The position numbers and the translations under genes are program-made. A stretch of 42,403 nt of DNA from Catenulispora pinisilvae (GTDB taxonomy: Bacteria > Actinomycetota > Actinomycetes > Streptomycetales > Catenulisporaceae): the NCBI RefSeq assembly GCF_015356865.1, contig NZ_JAAFZA010000075.1, forward strand, positions 1 to 42,403, written 5' to 3'. The notes under the pieces are model-generated. The model was given only the letters and a program-made list of their open reading frames with translations, made no database searches and was not told the origin of the DNA. Positions 32,161-40,506 of the stretch are shown in pieces. Position 1 is the first letter of the stretch. The number at the start of each line of letters is the position of its first letter.

Positions 32161-34071
32161 CGAGTCGTCGAACGGTCTGCGATACGAGGGCTGGCGCGTA
32201 CGCAGCTCCAGCCGCAGCGTCAGGCGCACCCGCGTGGAGCGGGGCAGCTCGACCGTCAGCCAGGGGCCGCCGACCTCGGCGGACTCCGCCGTCTCCACCG
32301 GTTGCCGGTGTCCGTAGTCATAGAGGTCGCCGATCCATGACGAGTCCTCGCAGGCGCTGTACGCCACGGTGTCGATGGTGTGCTCCGCGAAGGCCCCGGC
32401 CTGCACGATCACCGTGCGCGCCCGCTCCGGGTCGAGGTTCACCAGCTCCACGACGGTCGCCCGCGGATCGATGCTGGACACCAGCGCCGCGACCGAGGGC
32501 GGCAGGCCGGGGCGGCGCGATTCGGCGTCGTGGTAGCGCACGCGCGCCTGCTGGAGACCGCCGTTGTACATCACCTGCGGCCCGCCCCAGGTGAGCTGGA
32601 CCAGGGCCTCGGTGGCCACCGGGTTCGACTGCTGCCACAGGTGGATGTCGGCCTCGGGCACGTCCAGGTCCCGGTACCGCTCCATACGGGTGAGGCGGTG
32701 CCGCACCTGGGCCTGCGCGGCGGCGAGGATGCGCTCGGGATAGCCGGGGTCGTCGCCGGCGAGGAAGGCGAACCAGGGCTCTTCGTGCCCTGATTCCTCC
32801 TTGCTGCGGAACGGCCGGATGACGCTCCAGTCGATGCCGGAGGCGTCGCGGAGCTGCTCGATGCGTTCGCGGTCGGCGTGGGAGGCGGTGTGGTGCCAGA
32901 GCGCGGCGGGCACGACCAGCGGCATCGGGTTGTAGTCGAACCAGCCTTCGTCGCCGTGCCGGTAGGGGACGTGGAAGGTCGGGGTGCGGACGTCGTCGAG
33001 CAGCTGGATGGTCCACTTGGACTGCAAACTGGAGTCCGCGTCCTCGAAGGCCATGATCTTGCCGTGCGCGATGACCTCGTCGAGCGTGGGGCCCACCAGG
33101 TCGAGGTAGGAGTCGTCGCCGGTGACCGTGGCCGCGGCCAGGGCCGCGACGGCCGCGGCGGGTCCGACGCTGTGCCAGCCGTGCGGCCAGTTCCAGCCGT
33201 AGTGGCCGCCGTACCAACGTCCCTCCAGCAGCCCGCCGACGGTTCCGTCCGGGGCGACGTTGTCGGGGATGACGCCGGCGTTGGCAGCGGCCCGTTCCCG
33301 CCACGCGCCGACGTACTCCACGATCCAGTCCCGGTAGCGTGCCTCGCCGGTGAGGATCAGAGCGTTGAGAGCGAGTCCGGTGGCCGCCAGGTTGACCGCG
33401 GTGTCGCCGACCCCCATGCGCAGCCGCATCTGTTCGCCCAGCCGCGGGTCCTTCTCCAGCGGCGGAGTCTCGGCGCCTTCGGGCAGGATCCAGTTCAGGG
33501 GGAAGCCGTACATCTCGGCTTCCTTGGGCAGCCACGGGTAGCTCTCGCCGTCGAACACACCTTCCCGCTCCGGGTCGCTGCCGTTGTGCGGGCGTCGGAT
33601 GATGCGGTGTTCGGCGTCGTAGTTGCCGTGCGCGGGGTCGACGTAGAGTTCTGCGAAACGGACCGCGCGCTCACGCCACCGTTCGGGCGCGGCCATGCAC
33701 AGGAAGTAGAACAGCAGCAGGCTTTCGCCCTGGTGGAACCAGTCGTATCCGCGCTCGTACTCCTCGCGCAGCATTCCCAGCTCGGTCAGCTGACGGGTCA
33801 CGCCCTCCCAGTGCCGCTCCGAGGCCGCCAGCAGGTCGTCGGCGCCGCCGAGCAGATACAGCTGCGGCCAGTTGAAGAAGACCTCGTAAAAGTCGTCGCC
33901 GCCGTCCCGGGTGGAGAGCGTCCCGCTGTATCTGAGCTCGCCGCCGGGTCCGGTGAAGTCTTCGGCGAACCGCCGCCACGACCGGTCCAGCAGATCGAAC
34001 AGCTCACGCTGCGCCACTGCCCAGCCGGGAGGTTCGAGCACCGGTACCGAGGCTTTGATGACGGGATGCAT
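32155..34071 (-). CDS. Unrecognised 638-residue protein, possible six-hairpin glycosidase
   Basis: I do not recognise a named family. The protein is cytoplasmic (no signal peptide), rich in aromatic and acidic residues, with repeated helical pairs of the kind seen in (alpha/alpha)6 enzymes such as GH88/GH105 hydrolases. Candidate active-site stretches are YDWFHQGESLLLFYF (about 110-125), YGGHYGWNWPHGWHS (about 285-300) and DEGWFDYNPMPLVVP. A beta domain makes up the last 120 residues. ATG at 34071 has GGAGA upstream. It lies directly after the two permeases (22 nt), the place where the other two importers of this window keep their GH42 and GH63 enzymes, so it is probably the glycoside-cleaving enzyme of this system. 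Confidence 0.6.
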   Translation of the reverse strand: MHPVIKASVPVLEPPGWAVAQRELFDLLDRSWRRFAEDFTGPGGELRYSGTLSTRDGGDDFYEVFFNWPQLYLLGGADDLLAASERHWEGVTRQLTELGMLREEYERGYDWFHQGESLLLFYFLCMAAPERWRERAVRFAELYVDPAHGNYDAEHRIIRRPHNGSDPEREGVFDGESYPWLPKEAEMYGFPLNWILPEGAETPPLEKDPRLGEQMRLRMGVGDTAVNLAATGLALNALILTGEARYRDWIVEYVGAWRERAAANAGVIPDNVAPDGTVGGLLEGRWYGGHYGWNWPHGWHSVGPAAAVAALAAATVTGDDSYLDLVGPTLDEVIAHGKIMAFEDADSSLQSKWTIQLLDDVRTPTFHVPYRHGDEGWFDYNPMPLVVPAALWHHTASHADRERIEQLRDASGIDWSVIRPFRSKEESGHEEPWFAFLAGDDPGYPERILAAAQAQVRHRLTRMERYRDLDVPEADIHLWQQSNPVATEALVQLTWGGPQVMYNGGLQQARVRYHDAESRRPGLPPSVAALVSSIDPRATVVELVNLDPERARTVIVQAGAFAEHTIDTVAYSACEDSSWIGDLYDYGHRQPVETAESAEVGGPWLTVELPRSTRVRLTLRLELRTRQPSYRRPFDDSI

Positions 34072-34093
34072 AAGGGTATCTCCGTTTGGATGT

Positions 34094-35047
34094 TCAGCTC
34101 TTGGTGGCGCCGGCGAGCATGCCGGTCACCAGGAAGCGCTGGGAGAACAGGAAGACGATGAGCACCGGGGTGATCGCCAGCAAGGTCGCCAGCGCGAGCT
34201 CCGGACGTTGCACGGCCAGGTCCCCGACGGTCGGGTTGAACTGCGGCACGTCGTCCAGCAGCGTGCCCAGGCCCACCTGGACCGGGAGCTGGCTGCTCTG
34301 CGGCAGCATGACGTAGGGAAGGAAGTAGTTGGTCCAGTTGGCCACGAAGCTGAAGAACCCGACGAGCGCCACGATCGGCGCGGCCAGCGGCAGGGCGACC
34401 CGGCGGAAGGCGCCGAACTCGCTACAGCCGTCCAGCCGCGCGGCCTCCAACAGTTCTCTGGGAAGCGCGGTGCTGAAGTAGATGTAGGCCAGATACACGC
34501 CGAAGGGATAGAACGCGTACGGCAGGATGATCGACCACATCGACCCGATCAGGTGCACCGCGTTGACTTCCAGGAACAGCGGCACGACCAGCGTCGCGTT
34601 CGGCATGAGCATCACCACGAGCGTGGCGATCAGCAGCATGCGGCGGCCGCGGAACTCGGTCATCGCCAGCGCGTAGCCGGCGGGGATCGCCACCGCCAGG
34701 GTGATCACGAGAGCCCCGAACGAGTACAGCGCGGAGTTGCGCAGCCACTGGAAGATCGCGTCGCCCTGGTAGGCGGTCAGCGCGTCCCAGTTGGCCTTCA
34801 GGGCGTGCCAGGACCCGAACGACAGCGGGTTGCCGTGCACGAGCTGGTCGTCGGTCTTGGTCGCCGCGAGCACCAGCCACAGCACCGGCAGCACGAAGAA
34901 GACCACGAACAGCCCGAGCACCAGGGCCGGCAGCGGGTTGCGCGGTCGGTGGCGGCGAGCGGCACTACGGCGCGGTTCCAAGTCGGCGGGCAGCAAGGCC
35001 GGCTGGGTACGGAAGGCCGATGCACCCGGGTGTCCCTCAGTCGGCAT
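34094..35047 (-). CDS. ABC sugar transporter permease (MalG type)
   Basis: A 317-residue CUT1 permease with a basic N-terminal tail, six membrane segments and EAA loop RELLEAARLDGCSEFGAFR. It ends RFLVTGMLAGATKS. The ATG at 35047 overlaps the preceding permease by 11 bp, indicating coupling. Two residues (EGC/DGC instead of DGA) are minor variations. Confidence 0.93.
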   Translation of the reverse strand: MPTEGHPGASAFRTQPALLPADLEPRRSAARRHRPRNPLPALVLGLFVVFFVLPVLWLVLAATKTDDQLVHGNPLSFGSWHALKANWDALTAYQGDAIFQWLRNSALYSFGALVITLAVAIPAGYALAMTEFRGRRMLLIATLVVMLMPNATLVVPLFLEVNAVHLIGSMWSIILPYAFYPFGVYLAYIYFSTALPRELLEAARLDGCSEFGAFRRVALPLAAPIVALVGFFSFVANWTNYFLPYVMLPQSSQLPVQVGLGTLLDDVPQFNPTVGDLAVQRPELALATLLAITPVLIVFLFSQRFLVTGMLAGATKS

Positions 35048-35957
35048 CGAAGAACCCCGATCTGGCGACGAACAGCGCGGCGACCACCAGGCCGACGAGC
35101 AGGAGCTCGACCGAGATGGCGGCGGCGGTGTTCACGTCGTTGTTCTGGAAGGCGAAGTCGTAGGAGAGCTGGTTCAGCGAATAGTCCCGGCCCGCGACGC
35201 CGACGCTGGCCTGCGCGAGCAGCTGCGGTTCGACGAACAGCTGGGTGCCCCCGGCGAAGGCGAGGATCATCATGTAGACGATCCACTTGCGCAGCATCGG
35301 GATCTGGATGCGCCGCGCGGTCTGCCAGGCGCCCGCGCCGTCGATGCGCGCGGCCTCGATGACTTCGTGCGGGATGTTGTTCAGCGCCCCGTGCATCACC
35401 ACGATCCACCCGCCCGCGCCGGTCCAGAAAGCGATCAGGGCGAACAGGATCGGCAGATGTCCGGGGGCGACCACCTGACCGAAGGTGTCGAACCCCATGG
35501 CCCGCAACAGGAAACTCACCGGACTCACCGAGGGGTCGAGCACGAACAGCCACACCAGCACGCCCGCCGCGCCGGCCAGCGCACCCGGGATGTAGTACAG
35601 GAACCTCAGTGCCTTGCTCACGCCCCGGGCGGACAGCCTGTGCAGCAGCAACGACAGGCCGACGACGAGCACCACCAGCGCCGCCAGCCAGAACACCAGG
35701 TACAGCGCTACGTGCTCGACGGCCGGGACGAAGCGGAAGTCCGAAGCCGCCCGGGAGAAGTTCGACAGCCCGGTGAAGCGGGCGTTCCCGTCGGTGAAGG
35801 CGAAGTAGACGGCATAGCAGGTGGGCACGACGCCGAACGCGATCAGCAGGACCACGTAGGCGGCGACGAAGCCGTGGCCGGCCCGGCCGGGCCACAGCGC
35901 GCGCAGCGTGCCGCGCCGCGCTGTGGTCCGGCCGGTGGTCGCGGTGGGCGTGCTCAC
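35037..35957 (-). CDS. ABC sugar transporter permease (MalF type)
   Basis: A 306-residue CUT1 permease with six predicted helices and loop HEVIEAARIDGAGAWQTARR. The start is GTG at 35957, inside the binding-protein stop (GTGA, 4-bp overlap). Much longer upstream open frame is antisense-like and unsupported. It pairs with the following permease. Confidence 0.93.
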   Translation of the reverse strand: MSTPTATTGRTTARRGTLRALWPGRAGHGFVAAYVVLLIAFGVVPTCYAVYFAFTDGNARFTGLSNFSRAASDFRFVPAVEHVALYLVFWLAALVVLVVGLSLLLHRLSARGVSKALRFLYYIPGALAGAAGVLVWLFVLDPSVSPVSFLLRAMGFDTFGQVVAPGHLPILFALIAFWTGAGGWIVVMHGALNNIPHEVIEAARIDGAGAWQTARRIQIPMLRKWIVYMMILAFAGGTQLFVEPQLLAQASVGVAGRDYSLNQLSYDFAFQNNDVNTAAAISVELLLVGLVVAALFVARSGFFDAD

Positions 35958-37330
35958 TTCGACGCCACCTGGTATCCGTCGGCCTTGGCGTAGTTCACGA
36001 TCGAGTCGTGCCAGGCCGGCAGCAGGGAGCTGATGGTCTTGCCGGCGGTGACGCCGGGGCTGACCGTGGCCGCCCAGATCGCCTCCTGGCTGAACTGGCC
36101 GTAGCCCCAGCCCGGCCACACCTGGTCGGCGGCGGCCGTCAGCGGTGCGGTGATGTCGTCGGCGTAATAGCCGGAGGCAGACTGCGCGGCCAGCCAGGTC
36201 TTGGCCGCCGGCGCGTACGCCGGGTAGCCCGGGGCCAGCTTGCCCTGGTAGTCGTCCGAGGTGGTGGCCCAGGTGAGGAAGTCGGTCGCGGCCTTGAGGT
36301 TCTTGCTGTGCGCGGACAGCAGCCAGGTACCGCCGCCGACGTTGCCCACCGAGGGGCTGGGGTCGCCGGACCACTGCGGCATCGGCGCCACGCCGATCTG
36401 CCCGGCCGGGGTCTTGAAGGTGCTCTGGAACAGCGCGCCGCCGTACCACGACGGGCCGGGCATCATCAGGATCTTGTCGGCGTCGTTCTTGTCGAAGTCG
36501 GAGCTGAACACGCTGGAGGTCGACACGGTCTTGTTCTGGATCAGGGTGTCCAGCAGCGCCGCCATCTTGGTGCAGTCGGCACTGGTGGTGTCGACCGTGA
36601 CGGTCTTGGTACCGGTGATCTGGTTGGCGCCGCACTTGCTCGCCCACATGTAGATCTCCGGGGCGAAGGTGTCGCCCGCGACGCCGACCAGGTAGCCGGG
36701 GTGCTCGGTGGCGACCTTCTGGCCCAGCGCCTGGTACTGCTCCCAGGTCGTGGGGATCTGGCATCCCCACTGCTTCATGAGCTTGTCGTTGTACCAGAGC
36801 ACGGTCTGCGACAGGTCGTTGCGCAGGCAGTAGACGGTGCCGTCCACGGTGCACGGGGCGTTGGCGTTGGTCGCCCAGCCGTCCAGCGTGGCCTGCGGTA
36901 TCAGACCCTTGTTCAGCGGCGCGGTGAACCCGACCGGAACCGCCCACGCGGCCTCGTTGTTCTCGGCGCTGAAGACGACGTCCGGCCAGCCCGAACCGGT
37001 CCGGTTGAACAGGGACACCTTGGTCTGAAGGTAGTTGGAGCCGTTGGCGTCCCCGTCATAGGTGACGATGTCCATCTTCACCGCGGGATTCTGCTTCTGG
37101 TACAGCTGCGCGGCGGCCAGCCGGGTCGAGTCGACCCACACCGTCAGGGTTCCGCCGGTCTGCGCGGCGGGCTTGAAGCTGCCGCCGGTACTGCTCGTAC
37201 CGGCCTTGCCGGTGCTGGTGCCGCAGGCGGCGGCGCCGAGGGCGAGCAGGGCTCCGATCGCCAGCAGCCCGGTACGTCTACGACCGTGGGCAGTGGCCGA
37301 CGCGCCGATGGCGCGGAATTTCACTTTCAT
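35954..37330 (-). CDS. Extracellular sugar-binding lipoprotein
   Basis: A 458-residue binding protein with RRR at 17-19 and lipobox GAAAC (C36). The mature part opens TGGTLTVWVDSTRL and includes GSGWPDVVFSAENNEAAWAVP and MMPGPSWYGGALF, typical of CUT1 binding proteins. ATG at 37330 has AGGGGAG upstream. It is the first gene of the importer/638-residue enzyme/mutarotase/dehydrogenase operon and faces a divergent GntR gene. The downstream catabolic genes suggest a deoxysugar- or uronate-containing glycoside as ligand, which is inference. Confidence 0.92.
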   Translation of the reverse strand: MKVKFRAIGASATAHGRRRTGLLAIGALLALGAAACGTSTGKAGTSSTGGSFKPAAQTGGTLTVWVDSTRLAAAQLYQKQNPAVKMDIVTYDGDANGSNYLQTKVSLFNRTGSGWPDVVFSAENNEAAWAVPVGFTAPLNKGLIPQATLDGWATNANAPCTVDGTVYCLRNDLSQTVLWYNDKLMKQWGCQIPTTWEQYQALGQKVATEHPGYLVGVAGDTFAPEIYMWASKCGANQITGTKTVTVDTTSADCTKMAALLDTLIQNKTVSTSSVFSSDFDKNDADKILMMPGPSWYGGALFQSTFKTPAGQIGVAPMPQWSGDPSPSVGNVGGGTWLLSAHSKNLKAATDFLTWATTSDDYQGKLAPGYPAYAPAAKTWLAAQSASGYYADDITAPLTAAADQVWPGWGYGQFSQEAIWAATVSPGVTAGKTISSLLPAWHDSIVNYAKADGYQVASK

Positions 37331-37453
37331 GAACGACTCCCCTGCGCTGGGCACCGCCGAGCTGCGGCTGGGCGGACCGGAAATGGAGATATGTGTCCTA
37401 CTCATCAGTCATGACGCCTCGATGCCGAACCGTCACGCCTGCGTTGCACGCTG

Positions 37454-37465
37454 GTTACCGGTAAC
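37454..37465. promoter_or_regulatory. Palindrome GTTACCGGTAAC in the GntR/importer divergent region
   Basis: Perfect 12-bp palindrome 124 bp upstream of the binding-protein start and 223 bp upstream of the GntR start. It is a candidate operator; central CCGG is more LacI-like, so the binder could be another regulator. A weaker TAGG-A-CCTA repeat lies at 37619-37627, closer to GntR. The rest of 37331-37687 shows no gene. Confidence 0.55.
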
Positions 37466-37687
37466 ACACGACCCGTGGCACACATAACAGCTTCACAGGG
37501 CTCCCCGCGTCAAGGGGCGGGGCACACTTCCCTTCAAGATCTTTCCATCGACTCATCGTTCGGGGTGAGCTTCTGCTGGCATTTATCTTGATATGACTGG
37601 ACCGATCGCGTCTATGGGTAGGACCTATATGACCGCCGATGACGCCCACATGTATGCTCCTTCGCATCGAGACGAAGGAGAAGCACG

Positions 37688-38467
37688 GTGGACGGCACAC
37701 CCGTCCTGGCCGAAGACGGTGCGTCGTCCACGGAGAAACCGGACGAGGCGCGGAGCGACACCTATCGGCCAGGCTACGAACTGATCGCTGAGCAGATCCT
37801 GCAGCTGATCGCCGAATCCCGGCTCCGGCCGGGCGACCGGATGCCGACCGAGAAGGAGCTGGCCGCGCACCTCGGCGCCAGCCGGACTGTGATCCGCGAG
37901 GCCATCAAGATCCTGTCGGCGATCGGGCGGGTGCGCGCGCAGAAGGGCCGCGGCCTCTACGTCGCCGACGACGAGGGCATGCTGGGATCCTCCCGCTGGG
38001 GCGGCTTCTTCCTGCCGACGGACCTGGACCACGTCTACCTGCTCTTCGAGTTCCGGCGGGTCCAGGAGACGGCCGCCAGCAGCCTGGCCGCGACCAAGGC
38101 GACACCGGCTGAGCTGCGCGCCATCGAGTCCGCGGCACAGCTGTGCGAACAGGGCCACCTGACCGGCCAGCCGGCACTGTTCGACCGCGGCGATGACGAC
38201 TTCCACCTCGGCATCGCCACGGCCTCGCACAACCCGTTCCTACTCGCGGCCGTCCGCGAGGCCCGCCGCCTGCAACGCCAGTCCAGCACCATCGGCCTGC
38301 ACGGCGCGATCGGCAGCCACGCCGCCGAGGCGATCACCGAGCACGCCGCGATCCACGAGGCGATCCGCCGCGGCGACCCGGAGGCGGCGGCCGCGGCGGC
38401 CGGCGTGCACCTGGACAAGACCCTTGAGGACTACCGGCGGGAGATCCAGCGGCGCCTATTCGGCTAG
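37688..38467 (+). CDS. GntR-family regulator (FadR/FCD subgroup)
   Basis: A 259-residue regulator. The winged helix-turn-helix (about 28-92) reads LRPGDRMPTEKELAAHLGAS then RTVIREAIK. The all-helical FCD ligand domain (about 110-250) shows DDDFHLGIATASHNPFL and HAAIHEAIRRGD, with Asp and His residues that bind metal and small carboxylates in this group. The start is GTG at 37688 with GAAGGAG upstream. It diverges from the third importer operon, so it is the likely regulator of that operon; effectors of the subgroup are usually sugar acids, which fits the dehydrogenase. A palindrome in the shared gap is a possible target. Confidence 0.93.
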   Translation: MDGTPVLAEDGASSTEKPDEARSDTYRPGYELIAEQILQLIAESRLRPGDRMPTEKELAAHLGASRTVIREAIKILSAIGRVRAQKGRGLYVADDEGMLGSSRWGGFFLPTDLDHVYLLFEFRRVQETAASSLAATKATPAELRAIESAAQLCEQGHLTGQPALFDRGDDDFHLGIATASHNPFLLAAVREARRLQRQSSTIGLHGAIGSHAAEAITEHAAIHEAIRRGDPEAAAAAAGVHLDKTLEDYRREIQRRLFG

Positions 38468-38488
38468 CCCCGTATTTCGCACTCGGGG
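38468..38488. terminator. Weak hairpin between convergent GntR and AhpD-like genes
   Basis: CCCCG and CGGGG pair over an 11-nt loop in the 49-bp convergent gap. The stem is short, so this is tentative. Confidence 0.3.
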
Positions 38489-38516
38489 AATCAGGTCTCG
38501 GGCCGGAGAGGACCGG

Positions 38517-39110
38517 CTACTCGGGTGCGGGGACGGCGAAGAGATTGAGAACGCTACTGACAGTGAGGTAGACGCCCATCAGCACCGCGATGTCAAAAAG
38601 GCCCTCCTCGCCGAAGGTGGACAGGGCCTCGTCGTAGAGCGCCTGCTCGATGTGATGCTCAACGGTCATTTGACGCGCGAGAGCAAAGACGAGCTCCGCC
38701 TCGCGACCGAGCTGTTCGGGGGAGCGCCCCGCGGCCAACCCGTCCGCGTCGCCGGTGGAAATCCCCGCGGCCTGTGCCAGGATCCGGTGGGCGTAGACCT
38801 CGTAGTCCGAGCCCCAGGCTGACCCGACCGCGAGAATCACGACCTCACGCAGTTGCGGCGACAAAGACGTGTACTGAGATTCGGCCTTGGCGAACTCCTG
38901 AAACTTCTCGGCGATCTCAGGACGGCGTAGGAACGCGTTGTACGGCCCGATCAGACGTTGGTCGTCGGTGACGAATTGAAAGCCCGCTTTCAATGACCAC
39001 GGGTACTGCTCAGCCATCGCGGCGTCGTGGAAGCGCTGTTGTGCTGGGCTCAGTGCTGCGGTGTCGATGAGCGGGAGACGCCCGCCCAAATCATGGTTTC
39101 CGGCTGCCAT
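38517..39110 (-). CDS. Carboxymuconolactone decarboxylase/AhpD-like protein
   Basis: A 197-residue all-helical protein. LREVVILAVGSAWGSDYEVYAH fits the CMD/AhpD core, in which a helix carries E..(C/x)..H. The CxxC of true AhpD is absent (SDYEVYAH), so peroxidase activity by thiol chemistry is unlikely; it is closer to the CMD-like carbonyl branch. ATG at 39110 has CGGAGAA upstream. It follows the cupin gene by 62 nt and probably shares its transcript, under the TetR operators. Substrate unknown. Confidence 0.85.
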   Translation of the reverse strand: MAAGNHDLGGRLPLIDTAALSPAQQRFHDAAMAEQYPWSLKAGFQFVTDDQRLIGPYNAFLRRPEIAEKFQEFAKAESQYTSLSPQLREVVILAVGSAWGSDYEVYAHRILAQAAGISTGDADGLAAGRSPEQLGREAELVFALARQMTVEHHIEQALYDEALSTFGEEGLFDIAVLMGVYLTVSSVLNLFAVPAPE

Positions 39111-39172
39111 CGGCGTTCTCCGTTCGCTGCTGCCCTTTGAGGTTGGCCACCCGTGCCCCTGGGTGCGCGGGA

Positions 39173-39712
39173 CTAACGGGTCGTCGTACGGTCCGCGCCG
39201 ACCGAGACGGCGACGAGCGTGCAGGGCTCGGTGCCGTAATTGCGCCACACGTGCCGGGTGCCGTTCTGGACGACCACGTCGCCTGCCCGCAACACTGCGC
39301 GCTCGCCGTCGTCGAGTTCGAGCGTGGCCTCGCCTTGCACGACCATCAGGTAGTCCATCGTGTCGGTGGTGTGCATCCCCGAGCCGTCGGGCTCCATTGA
39401 GGCCATTACGCCTGGCATCTGCCGCTCCAGCTCGGCGGTAGCCGCGGCTGTGTCCACGTCCGGCGGTGGGGTCGCCCCCTCCGGAGGATGCGTGATGATC
39501 ACGAAGCGCGATCCCTCCCGCGATGGGAAGTACGTCTCGACGCCGCTGGGCGACCCGTCGTCCGGGAACGTGGGCGACTCGTCTCGTCCCCACAGCCGGT
39601 AAGCGGCGAAGCCGGGCGTCAGGGCAGAGGTGATCGGCTCCATGTTCTGGTCGTCGACCACGCGCGACCTGCCCTCGCTGTCGTGCCCGGTGACGACCCG
39701 GCGAACCGTCAT
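39173..39712 (-). CDS. Cupin-domain protein
   Basis: A 179-residue protein with a single C-terminal cupin (about 95-175): DTMDYLMVVQGEATLELDDG and AGDVVVQNGTRHVWRNYG. The second motif keeps the G(x)nH pattern, while the metal-binding first motif is degenerate (no HxH; MHTTDTMDY). The N-terminal part (EGRSRVVDDQ, then FAAYRLWGRDE) resembles a class of dioxygenase-like or quercetinase-like cupins in catabolic operons. ATG at 39712 overlaps the stop of the SDR remnant (ATGA), so translation may be coupled to it; the local RBS is very close to the ATG. It precedes the AhpD-like gene. Confidence 0.87.
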   Translation of the reverse strand: MTVRRVVTGHDSEGRSRVVDDQNMEPITSALTPGFAAYRLWGRDESPTFPDDGSPSGVETYFPSREGSRFVIITHPPEGATPPPDVDTAAATAELERQMPGVMASMEPDGSGMHTTDTMDYLMVVQGEATLELDDGERAVLRAGDVVVQNGTRHVWRNYGTEPCTLVAVSVGADRTTTR

Positions 39713-39828
39713 GCTCCCACCCCGCACAAGACCACAGCGCCCTCCTGGACCATCCCCGGCGTCACGACCGGCCCGATGCCGGTCGATCCGCGGGCGACGA
39801 CGGCCGTCCAGCCGGTCAGACATCCCAT
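39709..39828 (-). pseudogene. SDR N-terminal remnant, now a short coupled ORF
   Basis: A 39-codon ORF begins at ATG 39828 behind a strong GAGGAGAAAA site. It reads LTGWTAVVARGSTGIG, recognisably the start of a short-chain dehydrogenase, with the TGxxxGIG glycine motif partly lost. An alternative ATG at 39823 gives MSDRLDG, the usual SDR opening, in another frame. The rest of the gene is missing. Its TGA overlaps the cupin ATG. It is probably a decayed SDR that now acts, if anything, as a leader peptide feeding ribosomes to the cupin gene. Confidence 0.6.
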
Positions 39829-39866
39829 GATTTTCTCCTCGAATCCGTCCTGACAAAGCCCAGTGA

Positions 39867-39914
39867 TGAGTCTCGGTCTCAACACTGTACACATTGACGA
39901 GACCCAGTCTCAAC
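39867..39914. promoter_or_regulatory. Two TetR-type operators in the TetR/cupin divergent region
   Basis: TGAGTCTCGGTCTCAAC (39867-39883) and CGAGACCCAGTCTCAAC (39898-39914) match at 12 of 17 positions. Their starts are 31 bp apart, about three helical turns. The second has a perfect GAGAC-N3-GTCTC arm pair. They overlap the promoters of both genes. Confidence 0.75.
39884..39913 (-). promoter_or_regulatory. Predicted cupin-operon promoter
   Basis: On the minus strand TTGAGA (39913-39908) and TACAGT (39889-39884) are spaced by 18 bp. The -35 lies inside the second TetR operator and the -10 abuts the first, so TetR binding would block it. Confidence 0.55.
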
Positions 39915-39921
39915 GCCCCGC

Positions 39922-39927
39922 TATGAT
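39922..39927 (+). promoter_or_regulatory. -10 TATGAT for a probably leaderless TetR transcript
   Basis: TATGAT ends 6 bp before the ATG at 39934, placing +1 at or beside the start codon, and no ribosome-binding site precedes the ATG. No well-spaced -35 is seen (TTGACG at 39894 is 22 bp away). Confidence 0.55.
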
Positions 39928-39933
39928 GGGGCC

Positions 39934-40506
39934 ATGGCCCGCTGGCAACCGGACGCGCACGCCCGGCTAGAGGAAGCCGCCCTCGAACTGTTCGCCGAGC
40001 GCGGCTACAAGGCGGTGTCGGCCGCCGAGATCGCCGACCGCGCCGGCCTGACCAAGGCGACGTTCTTCCGCCACTTCACCGACAAACCCGAAGTGCTGTT
40101 CTGGGGCCAAGACCTGCTCGCCAACACCTTCCGGCAGACCATCACGGACGGCCCGCCAGCTGCCTCGCCCCTCGACCTCGTACGCGCCGCGGTCCTCGCC
40201 GTCGCCCCCGTATTCGACGCCGACCGGCACCGCCATGCCGCGACCCGTCAACGCCTGATCGCCTCCTCGGAGACCTTGCACGAGCGCGCCGTACTCAAGC
40301 GCGCCGCGCTCGCCCAGGCGATGACCAAAGCGCTACAGGCCCGGGGCGTCGCCGCCGGGACCGCCGAGCTGGCCGGACTGGCCGGCACCGCGGCGTTCGA
40401 CGCGGCATACGCGCGCTGGGCCGCAAGCCCGACCTATCGCGGGTTCGCTGGCCTCGCCCGACGGGAACTCGACCGGATCGTCGACGCTGCGGTCAGCCTG
40501 AGGTAG
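39934..40506 (+). CDS. TetR-family transcriptional regulator
   Basis: A 190-residue regulator. The N-terminal domain (about 8-55) reads LEEAALELFAERGYKAVSA, then AEIADRAGLTKATFFRHFTD, the standard TetR helix-turn-helix. The C-terminal helical part is rich in Ala and Arg. ATG at 39934 is the only good start and appears leaderless. It diverges from the cupin/AhpD-like pair, with two operators in the shared gap, so it most likely represses both itself and that pair. Ligand unknown. Confidence 0.94.
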   Translation: MARWQPDAHARLEEAALELFAERGYKAVSAAEIADRAGLTKATFFRHFTDKPEVLFWGQDLLANTFRQTITDGPPAASPLDLVRAAVLAVAPVFDADRHRHAATRQRLIASSETLHERAVLKRAALAQAMTKALQARGVAAGTAELAGLAGTAAFDAAYARWAASPTYRGFAGLARRELDRIVDAAVSLR

